Program-made: the position numbers and the translations under genes
Notes under the pieces: model-generated
Databases searched by the model: none
Told to the model about the DNA's origin: nothing
The model's input: only the letters and a program-made list of their open reading frames with translations
Assembly: GCA_963931865.1 (NCBI GenBank)
Contig: OZ007508.1
Coordinates: 1,769,961 to 1,833,960, forward strand
Reading direction: 5' to 3'
From: Axinella damicornis
Taxonomy: Eukaryota; Porifera; Demospongiae; Axinellida; Axinellidae
Length of the DNA stretch: 64,000 bases
Shown: positions 11,434-23,400 of the stretch, piece by piece
Layout of the letters: each line of letters opens with the position of its first letter
Position numbering within the stretch: position 1 is the stretch's first letter

Positions 11434-14400
11434 TCGCTCACTTGAAGTGCGTTCCTTTTTTGTAGTCAACTTTGACATTAACGCGTTGATTGACTCACTT
11501 GCGTTAGTGGTGAACTGTTTTGGTTGGACTCCCATGCCAGCAGATTCACGAACACTCTTAGGAGGCATGTGTGGGCTTGCTCGTATTGCTAGCTTACACA
11601 TCCCGCAGAATTACGATCATGTAGTCCGAGAGATTCAAGATGCCATGCAGAGAGCAAAGGAGCGCGCCGAAATAGGCAAACACGGACAACAGTGTGAGAG
11701 AATAGTCACTGTAATTATTATGTTTATGACTTCTATTGTGGTGTCGGCCGGGTGTTTCGCTCGTTTCAGCTACTGCTCCCCATTGCGTACATGTATGCGT
11801 GCACGAGTCTGCTCCCCCCCAGTTTACGCGTTAGCGCGGTGCGATCGCGAGTCATTCACTTGCGTCTTCGTGATTCTAGCGCAGACAGTTCTTGCGGTCT
11901 CTCTCACCTTACTACGTATGCGTGAGTCGGGCGTAGCCTGACATCAGATTTGTGTCGAATCCCGAACGCGAGATCAAGTGCTTCCCATGGACTTACCGAC
12001 GGAGGGGGCCCACCAAAAGTAAGCCTCGAGGCTAGGTCTATATTTGTGGCAATCACGCACCAACTGATTTCTTTTTCTCTAGCACCATTTCTAACTCACA
12101 CTCACTACCTAGTAATATTCTACTTTTAAAGCACTTGTTGTAATCATATTAGCATAATTATACTACTCTTGTACTCTTTGCTAATTTCAGCAAATTTTTT
12201 TTTATTATTAGCATGATTAGCATACTTAATTTTATCTGACTCACTGCACCTAAAATATTCATTCGTTTGTTCATTCAAGCCACAATTTTACTGCACAGAA
12301 CCAGAGAACTTCATGGATGGAGTCACCATCCACATGACAGAGTCCACAGTCAGTGCCGGGGCTTCCTACACTCTCAACTGCACTGTGGTGTCAGACTTCC
12401 GTCCGGTAGTGAAGTGGATAGATCCGCTTGGCAACCCAGCAAACAGCAGTGACATAACGATGGACGCACCAGTGTACCATGGCAACCAAACCTATGTGTT
12501 ACTGAGGTTTCATTCAGTGCGTACATCCCAAGCAGGGCGGTACACCTGCCAGTCCAGTGTGTGGTCAATGAGAACAGCAATGATAAATGTAGTCGTTACA
12601 GGTTAGTGATAATCATGTTATAGTAGCCCGCTTATGTTACCACCTCTAAAGATTTAATGATGGTTTCCTGGCCAGACCCTTTTGATATTGAGAGGTAGTC
12701 TGTGCATCCACAAAATGATAAGAATGTCTGCTATAATTATGGTACCTTTATTCACGTTGCTATAGAAACAGACTGATAGTGTGAACTGTACAATTATGCC
12801 TTATCTGATGTTTGGGAATAACTAGGGTATTTCTTGCTATTGCATGTATCAAACATGGCAAGGAATGATTTCCTTTTAACCCTTTAAGCCCCATTGACGT
12901 CTATAGGCGTCATTTAGACCCTATGCACTTGTAGGGCTTCTCGTCAGTCCAAAAAGCGACCAAAAAAGCTTCAGAGGGCCCAGAGACGACTTTGAGGGAC
13001 GAACTCAAAAATTTGGTCAGATTTCGGCGCGCCTCCCCCACTAAACGTACAAGCGGGGGGGGGGGGGGGGGGGGGGGGGTATCGAAAGGGGGGGGCAGCA
13101 GCCCCCCCTTCGCATGTCGTGGGCGTTTTTTGATTTTAATGAGATTCATCGACCCGAGAATTTTTGATTCTAATGATATTCATAGACCCCACCCAGGGCC
13201 TCAAGAAAACATGCAAGTTGGTGGTGTAAGGTGGGCCATCAGTCAGATCTGGCCCAAGTTTAGGGAAATGCTGGGCGAAAATCCGGCTGACATCCACCTT
13301 TGACCTCCAATTGCTGGGCTTGTGGGGGGTCATGAATATCATTAACGGTATTGCCAGAGGGGTCTCTCCATGCGTGCGGGCCCCACCAAGTTTGGCCGCT
13401 GAGGGGCGAATGCTGTGGGAGAGGAGTACCTACGAAAGTGGTGTGCGCTGAATGCATGAAAATGTGTTGTCTTTGTGGGAAGAATTCGGTGGTTAAAGGG
13501 TTAAGGCATTGACTGTATACAGTAGTCTGGAAGTCAATAACGTAATTAGCTACATATTGCTGCATCTAAATAACTGCATATTATGGGCCAGGCTAGGATC
13601 TTTCTGGCAATTAAATTATTCAGCATGGAGCCATCTTGCCTTGAGGTTTTGCACTTCGATTGCTCCATCCTGTGTCATTGTGGAGAGCTCTAGCCTCATT
13701 CCCAGGCTCCTCCCCAGCTTTTTGTCGCATAGCACAACAATCACTAGGCTGAGGTGTATCTATGTCCATCATAATGGCTCGATTCTCGGCCGAAGGGAGG
13801 TCTGATGTCATTTCCTGTCTGTTCCGGAAGCTGTGGAGGAAATTAGTATAGTGTTGAAGCTCATTAAATATACCATGTGGCCTTGACCTCTGCTGACTAG
13901 AGCTTCAACAGGCTAACAGCAAGCGAATGCAACTTGAATAAGCAGGTTTAGCTTCTGTCCTACAAAAAAGGGCTGAAGTTTTAGTAGTCCAGCCTATAGT
14001 AGTCCAGTCCAGTGAATAAACACTAGCTACCCACACGCATGTACAGTTTACAACCACGTGAAGTGCTTCCATCCATCTTTCTGTTTCCGGCTTTTCCCTA
14101 TGCCCAATAGCTACTCACATAATTTTACTGTCATTCAAGTGCATAGCTCATGAAACCCTTGTGTTACTACTCCCTCCCACTAGTTCCTACTCCAAGAGTA
14201 CACATTGTACGTACCCCCTCCACTGGTGTCTACACCACCACTCCCCTCAACCTCACCTGCATCACTGAGCTGGACCCAGAGGTAGACACCCCAATGACAG
14301 TGATCCACTCATGGCGAGGACCTTCTGGGAGTATCTTGCCTAACAGCAACCATCCTACTCTTTACAACGTAACAAGAGTTGGGCAGGTGTACAGGTCCAC

Positions 14401-17400
14401 CATTCTCTTCAGTTCTGACATAAGATCATCCGACTCTGGTACCTACTACTGTACAGCTTACACCCGTTCTGCTTCATCTTACATTGTGCCTAGTGGTGCA
14501 GTGCATGCGTCAACACAGATATCTGCGGGTATGTTGTTTGTCAGGTTTGTCATCTTTCTTAGGTGAGAACAAGCTCATTGCACACAGTAATGGTTTAACC
14601 CTTTAAGCCCCATTGACGTCTATAGGCGTCATTTAGACCCTATGCACTTGTAGGGCTTCTCGTCAGTCCAAAAAGTGACCAAAAAAGCTTCAGAGGGCCC
14701 AGGGATGACTTTGAGGCCCGAACTCAAAAATTTGGTCAGATTTCGGCGCGCCTCCCCCACTAAACGTCGTGGGCATTTTTCGATTTTAATGAGATTCATT
14801 GACCCGAGGATTTTTGATTCTAATGATATTCATAGACCCCACCCAGGGCCTCAAGAAAACATGCAAATTGGTGGTGCCATCAGTCAGATCTGGCCCGAAA
14901 TGCTGGGCGAAAATCCGGCTGACATCCACCTTTGACCTCCGATTGCTGGGCTTGTGGGGGGTCATGAATATCATTAACGGTATTGCCAGAGGGGTCTCTC
15001 CATGTGTGTGGGCCCCACCAAGTTTGGCCACTGAGCAGCGAATGATGTGGGAGAGGAGTACCTACGAAAGGGGTGTGCGCTGAATGCATGAAAATGTGTG
15101 GTCTTGGTGGGAAGAATTCGGTGGTTAAAGGGTTAAGAGGCTGTCCAATGTGCTTATATTGCATGTTTCTCCAGGTCTCAAGGTTGTGATTGACATCAGC
15201 TACACTCCTCCTGAGCCGGGCTATCAGCCACCATACTACAGGGCAGCATCAGCTGTCACCCTGACATGCAGAGCTGTGGGTGGGACTGGCCAGATCAGAT
15301 ACCGCTGGACTAGTAATTATTGTAGGAACTGCTTTATACCAAGCGCCACTTACTTTGACAGATACAGAGCAGTTTCCAGAATTATGAACTTTTTACGCTT
15401 ACGTGATGCTGGGACCCACACTTGTTCGGCCTTTGACAGTCATGGAATCAGTGGTAGTGCCTCTACTGTGATGAACATTGTTGGTGAGCACTAGATCTGA
15501 ACATTCTCTGTGCACCCAACTATTAATTGCATACCCATTACTTTTGAATCCATACACTAAGTTTGCCCTTTAAGCCCCATTGACGTCTATAGACGTAATT
15601 TAGACCCTATGCACTTGTAGGGCTTCTCATCAGTCCAAAAAGTGATCAAAAAGCAGGGCCGTAGCTACCTAGCATAGGGGCAAGGGGGGCAACTGCCCCC
15701 CCAGAGAACTTGACTTCCTTGCATTCACTTACTGACTTACCGCTGCTCTGATACTACAGCTATGCTGACTGCAAGTACCGACTAAGCAGTGGCTTGACCG
15801 TTCGCGGGCTGAAAGGCAGACATAGTTAGTCTAGGTTTACGCTTGCTACACAATTTTAATTTTACATCATTCTCCCAATGGAAAAATTGAAGGTGAAGCA
15901 ATTTCAAATCTGTTGTGCTAGAACTGAATATCTACCTGAGTTGCATCAAAGCCACACAAGCAGTTTGTGAGCAGAGCTACTTTTTGACCACAGTAGTCTT
16001 GGACTTGAAAGGGTTAATGTCAAAATGATGGTCAAGATTAGTTCAAGTGACTTTTGAAGCTCCACCCTGAAACCAATGGTACTGATGGATTTCACTTGAT
16101 GTACCATGTGCAAAAATACCTGGACCAACCCAACTATGGACTGTGAAGTGACTATTTTAGCAATCATTTAATATTACAATACATTTTCCCCATAGAAGAT
16201 TAGATGATTGGTTTGAAGTGACTTTTCACAATGAAATTTAGCAAACATTCTTGAAAATCAATAGGTACCATTAGTAGAGTGTGTTAATAGCCGGACCACT
16301 TGTGTTGATACCTTTTGAAGGTATGTTTGTATATAACCTCCCATATAAAATCACAAAACAACATATTTTGATCCGTTTGAAGTGACTTATAATGATGAAT
16401 TTTAGCAAGCATTGTTGAAAATCAATAGGTACCATTAGCAGAGTGTGTCAGTAGCCGGACCATCTCCGTTCATACCTGTTGAAGGTATGTTCCTATATAA
16501 CCTCCCACATAAAATCGAAAAACCCATATTTTGGCATTTAACTCTCTATAAGCATTGTATATTTCTGGCAAAGTGGAAGTCATAGAAGCGTTAGTAACTG
16601 CAGTTCGCAAACATGGTCACTTGGTTCTTGGGTTCTAGCACACTTGATTCAAGGTTACTACATCTTAGATTTTTCATTGGGTCCCAACTGATTCAATTTA
16701 TTATTTTATTATTAATTATACGAAGCAATAACCGCACACATTGATACTTACTGGTTACTTGGTCAATCTTCTTTGCGTCTGGGAACGTGTCCAGAATGCG
16801 TAGAGATGCTACGAGAGCACTTCCTGAGCGCTAAAAAGAACACTTAATTTTTTTTTTAATTCCACGCTTCACGCGGACTGATCACCGCTTCGCAGCTCTG
16901 CACGGTGCGCTGTGCAATTTGCCCCCCCACATAAAAACAGTTAGGTACGGCCCTGTCAAAAAGGCTTTGGAGGGCTTAGGGACAACTTTGAGGGAAGAAC
17001 CCAAATGCTGCCCCCCCCCCCCCCCCTTCGTATGTTGTGGGCGATTTTTGATTTTAATAATATTCATCGACCCCAGATTTTGGCTGTTAATGAGATTCAT
17101 AGACCCCACCGAGGACCTCAAGAAAACACGTAAGTTGGTGGTGTAAGGTGTGCCATCAGTCAGATCTGGCCCAAGTTTAGGGAAATGCTGAACGAAAATC
17201 CGGCTGATGTCCACCTTTGACCTCCGATTGCTGGGCTTGTGGGGGTCATGAATATCATTAACGCCATTGCCAGAGGGGTCTCTCCTTGTGTGCAAACCCC
17301 GGCCGCTGAGGAGCGAATGCTGTGGGAGTGGAGTACCCTATTAAGGTGGTGTGCACTGAATGCATGAAAATGTGTTGTCTTGCATGGTGGGAAGAATTCG

Positions 17401-20400
17401 GCAGTGAAAGGGTTAACTTAACCCTTTAACAGTTACACCAAAATTATCTCAACTGAGTAACAATTAAATTTTGATGGTCAAGTGATCCATGACTTTGCAA
17501 CCAATCCATCACATCCTGAAATAGCGGACCTTCCCCATACTTTACTTTAGACTAGCCGATGTTCCTGCCAAGGACATCGGCTAGTTATTGAGGGTCTCTA
17601 TTGTGGGACCCTTTGGAGGTGAGGCAGTTTGGGTGGATATACGTACATTTGTAGCCTCCAAACTATTGAGTGTTGTCAGTTTTATTTGGATGCAGTACTG
17701 GGGCCGGTATGTCCATTTGAAATGGTTGTGTATGATATATCTTTCGTGCATACATGCAGGTGCTGGAATTCATGTGACTAACAGTGAACTGTCCTACAGC
17801 AGTTCATCACTTCCCAACAACAGCATCATCCTTGTAAACACTGCTATTCACACTTCATGGTACTCAACAACTCGTCGGATGGGCTTCTACTGCTGTTCAA
17901 ACTTCTCTTCGACATATTCCTCTCCTGGGAATTTCATTGGAGTGAATGGTTACCGGTACCACTATAATGGAAGGATCAGAACTGAGCGATACTATCACAA
18001 CAGTCCCTATGCTGGATGCATGTACATCTATTTTGAGCAAAGGTATCATTATCAAAATCAGCTCAGTTCATCTGAGGAGGGAATCTACACTTGTCGCATG
18101 TATTATGAACGAAACCATATACGTACCATTGATGTCAACATTGGAATATATCGTGATCGAGGTGAGTCGACAGAAAATTTCTCCGCATTACTGTAAATAT
18201 ATTTTCAAGTTGTTGGATTGTGGTTCCCTATTCCGATAATCCCTGAGTAGCTGTATACATTAGAGTAACTATAGCAACAAGATTTTGATGTGGTCTTTCT
18301 TTCTTATGTGTACAGCTGCACCCGCTGTTACTAATTTCAAACGTGTAAGGTCAGCCACAAACTTCACCCTCACCTGCACCTCCTCAAACTCACCTGCTAC
18401 TGAAGTAACCTGGATGAGAAATGGTGCTACACTGTCGATTGACGGAGTGAGGAACAAATTTTATCAAACCGTTACATCTAGAAGGAACTCAACGTACCAG
18501 AACACGCTTGTAATGGATGATGTCATTGAGCGTTTCATTGGAAACTACACCTGCAAAGTTACGAATAAATTTGGGAATTCCAGCGGCAAACTCACTGTCA
18601 GAGGTAAGTTAGCTGAGATGTTCTTACATATACCAGCTACTACACTAGTTATATGTTATTTTATGCTGAAATGGATAATCATGCCTCTCAAATTTGGTGC
18701 ATACTACTGTGGATGTTAGTAGTTAGTCTCAGTATCATATCCTCGCATGCGTGTGAGTGTCTGGTACCGAGACTAGTAAGTAGTATGTATCAGGGTGCCT
18801 TGTACCTGTGCAATGGAGTATATGTGCTTTGAGACACTGCTTCACGTACACATGACACATTCAAAGTCCGCCCATATACTTGATTCCTAGGTCTTCAGAT
18901 AAGCTCTGTCCAAACACCGCTAACCATCGGTGATACTGTGTCTATCATGTGTTCTACTGACTTGTATGTCACAACCATCGAGTGGATCAGAGATGGGATT
19001 ACTGTTGTTAACTCCAGCAGCCAGCCACTGACTTTACTACTGGACCCAGTGTCTGCTGACCACCACAACACTCAGTACACCTGCAGAGTGACCAGCCTAT
19101 TCGGCATACAAGAAGAGACAATTGACATCACTGTACGAAGTAAGGCATCCTGTCTGCATAATAAGTTTAACTTGGACTGCTACATTCGTAATGGAAAAAA
19201 TGAACTGATAGTGAATGTATGGTTCGCTGTGTTTCGTTTCAGTTCCCCAGTCCTGGGCCACAGTCCAGATTACCTCTCCACCTGATGACTATCCTGTAGT
19301 GGGAAGGGAGTTTGTGATGACATGTACAGTGACAGCAGTGAGAGGGTTGACGGTGGTTCCAAGTATCCTTTGGACTGGTCCAGATGGAAATCTCACTGAT
19401 GCAAAGAACATCACTGTGGGACCTACATACATGCTTGGCCTTGTGACCAGGCAGTCCCTGACACTTCATTACCTACAGCCATTGGAGGGAGGACAATACT
19501 CCTGCAAGGCCACCATCAGCATCCCAGCACTCGAGATATCCCTTCCAATATCTGCATACAAGGAACTAGTTCTTACAGGTATGTATGCTGTATATTGTAT
19601 GGTTTATGAGCTTATACATGATCTCCTGTAGGGTCTTAACTTAGAACTACAGTGTATACTAAGTTAGCCCTCCAACCCACCAAGTGAACCTCTACGGAAT
19701 CCCCCTTTCTGCATTGTATGCTTTCACATAAAAGACCTTGTTCATAATGCATGTCACAACCACCTAGTTCTGTGAGTGCTTATGCATGCATTGTAGCACT
19801 ATGGTCACGTTTGAAGAGGGACATCCCATTCCTACCCTCAAATTGCATCAGAAATTACCCAGGGGACCCCCCCCTGTGGGTTTACTTCTCATGGCTACTA
19901 CTCTAGCTGTACAAACATGAAAATACTGCTGCGGTGCCTTATAGCCAATAGTATTATTTATTGGCTGCCCATTTAGGATGAATGACCCTTCTTGCATGTG
20001 GATCGTACATACACCTGTTCCTGTTGTCCAACCTGTCTGTTTACTGAACTACATTCCTTTTTGTTGGTTTGTTTTGATTTGACCATATACAGAAGTGGAG
20101 AACCTAGTCACCATCTACACAGCTGGATCATTAATGCTTGTTGGGGCTTCCTACACTCTCAACTGCACAGTGGTGTCAGACTTCCGTCCGATAGTGAACT
20201 GGTTAGATCCTGATGGGAACCCAGTGAATAACAGTGACATAACATTGGATGCGCCAGTGTACCATGGCAAGAACACCTATGTGTTGTTGAAGTTCCCTGC
20301 ACTGCTTACATCACAAGGAGGACAGTACACCTGCCAGTCTGAGATTGCTGTGAGCTCAGGAGTATCAGTGAGGAACGCCACAAAAGATTTAATTGTAACA

Positions 20401-23400
20401 GGTAAGCAGCTCTGAATAAAGAATTGAGAACATGCAGATAATGAGATATTTGATGTAATGAGCACATGCATATACAGGTATGCAACCTGTGTGGTGATCA
20501 GTCTGTGCATGTAGATACGTATTATTGTATTGCAATACAGGACATCTGAGATAGAGTATCCCAAACCAAGTTGATAGCATGTTGATGGATGGTCAGAATC
20601 AGGATGAGGTAGCTATCTTACTGGTAGTAGAAGTCTATAACTTAACTAGGGGCTAATCACAATTGAACAGGAGATACTCAGCTTGTGTACTAGCTCATGA
20701 GATTAAAGTAATGAAACAGTGCGTATATCTTCTCCATCTCCAGTTCCTACTCCAAAGGTGTACATTGTACGCACCCCCTCCACTGGTGTCTACCCCACCA
20801 CTCTCCTCAACCTCACCTGCATCACTGAGCTGAACTCAGGGGTAGACACCCCAATGACTGTGACCCACTTGTGGCGAGGACCTTCCGGGAGTATCTTCCC
20901 TAACAGCAGCCATCCTACTGTTTACAGTGTAGTACAAGTTGGGCAGGTGTACAGGTCTACCATTCTCTTCAGTTCTGGCATGCGATCATCCGACTCTGGT
21001 ATCTACTACTGTACAGCTGACACTACTTCAACCTCGTCATCATCATACATTGTGACAAGTGGTTCACTGTTAGCCTCAACAAATATATCTGTAGGTAAGG
21101 AGGAATTAATGGTGTTCACTCCATCTCTCTGTAATTGACGTTACTATAACCCAGAACGGGTCACAACAATGTGTTATTACATTTGTACTTGTAATGTTTC
21201 TCTAGTTCTCTAGTTGACAGACCTATTCTCATCTCCTTGTGCATATTAATTGCAAATGTCCTAGTTGTTTCAGAATATTGCTGCATGCTTTTATTCCCAG
21301 GTCTTCAGATAAGCTCTGTCCAAACTCCACAAACCGTTGGCAAGACTGTGTCTATCGTGTGTTCTACTGACTTGTATGTCACAACCATCGAGTGGATCAG
21401 AGAAGGGATTACTGTTGTTAACTCCAGCAGCCAGCCACTGACTTTACTACTGGACCCAGTGTCTGCTGACCACCACAACACTCAGTACACCTGCAGAGTG
21501 ACCAGTCCGTATGGCACTCAGGAGGAGACGGTCAACATCACTGTGCAAAGTAAGGCAGTGTGTCTGCATAATGAACAATTAGGGCTGTGCTAGCCTCGTT
21601 CCCAGGACGTTGCAGTATTATGGGAGGGAAAGGCCTGGGAGATCTGATCTGCAGTAACGTCAGGTAGCTATAGTAATGATTCTTGTTTCATATCAGCCTA
21701 TCCATGATGACATGAACAATGATGCAGATCAGGCCTGGGAATGAGGCACTACATATGTATTAGTGCAACAGTACCAACCTGTTGCAAAGTCAGACTGATA
21801 TAATATCATGTGTACATATACTTAACTTTCGTGCAGTTCCCCAGTCGTGGGCCACACTCCAAATCAGCACTCCACCAGATGACTATCCTGTGGTGGGAAG
21901 GGAGTTTGTGATGACATGCACGGCGACAGCAGTGAGAGGGTTGATGGTGGTTCCGAGTATAACTTGGACTGGTCCATATGGAAATCTCACTGATGCAGAG
22001 AATATCACTGTGGGACCTGTGCAGACCTTTGACCTTGTGACCAGCCGGTCACTGACACTGCACTACTTGCAGTCACCAGAGGGAGGGCGGTATTCCTGTG
22101 AGGCAGCTGTCAGGATCCCAAGAATGGAACTAACCCTCCAAATGTCTGCATACAAGGAACTAGTTGTGACAGGTATGTGCTGCAACTGAAAGATTAATGT
22201 TCATGATAGTCTTAAAGTACTCCGGTTCATGAAATGATTAATGCTTCAGAGGAGCCAATAGTCAACCATAGTGTACCTCTCAATGTCAGGCATCCAGAAG
22301 CTAAGTTTTAGGCCTTTGAGGTGCGGTTGTATATATAGTGAATTCAAATGTACACCATTGGCACCTTTTTGTGTTGAAATGGGCAGACAGAGACCACTCT
22401 GGGGACTAGAGTAAGTGATCAATTATCGGCCGCCATGTATAATCAGACACTCCCACATGGAGACGAAACAATGCAGAAACTTGGAAATACCACAGAAATG
22501 TAGCATGGGCACAGGTTAGCTGGCACTCCAAAAATGGCACCCAACCATCATTTCTTGTTCGCACTTAGGGCAATGCAAGTGACTGTCTGATAATATCAAC
22601 AATCAGACAGGGAGCATGTATTTCCAGACACCATTTCTGTTCCTTCCTTGAAGCAGCTTTCAGCGAAATTCCTGCACCACTGTAAGTTCCTTCTGTTCCA
22701 GGCCTGATCTTTGTCACCATAACTGCTTTGGTCACTGAGGGACGTGGACAAATTTTGACCATGGTCTTTCTCCCTCTAACAAAATAGTGGATTTTGCCTT
22801 TTATTAGCTTTAACATCCCACAATATACAGAAGGCCTATGATATGGGGATTATAGGAATCTACAGGTCCTCAGCAACACACTGGTACAAGTTTGGTGTTC
22901 ATATGTTGTGTTGTTCCCGAGATAGAGCTGTTTTCCCTATTTTCCCCAATGAAAACAGTTCCATCTCAAGAAAAGCTGTTTTCCCTGATTGAAATAGGGA
23001 AAACAGCTCTATCTCGGGAACAACACAACGTATGAACACCAAACTTGTACCAGTGTGTTGCTGAGGACCTGTAGATTCTTATGATCCCCATATTAGCTAT
23101 AGGCCTTCTGTATATTGGGTGACCTTAAAGCTAATAAAAGGCAAAATCCACTATTTTGTTAGAGAGGGAAAGACCATGGTCAAATTTGTCCACGCCCCTC
23201 AGTGACCAAAGCAGTTATGGTGACAAAAATCAGGCCTGGAACAGAAGGATCTTAGGCCTTTCCAGTGGTGCAGGAATTTCGCTGAAAGCTGCTTCAGGGA
23301 AGGAACAGGAAGTGGTGTCTGGAAATACATGCGCCCTGTCTGATCTTTGATATTATCAGACAGTCACTTGCATTGCCCTTAGTGCGAACAGGAAATGATG

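Noticed and set aside
12910..13149. Gly- or Pro-rich frames around the G run
   Set aside because: They lie inside the piggyBac-like element and depend on a homopolymer; similar frames appear in each copy at random offsets.
22565..23350. Frames in the 1.1-kb fold-back element as a transposase
   Set aside because: They are short, palindromic counterparts of each other, and have no catalytic motif.
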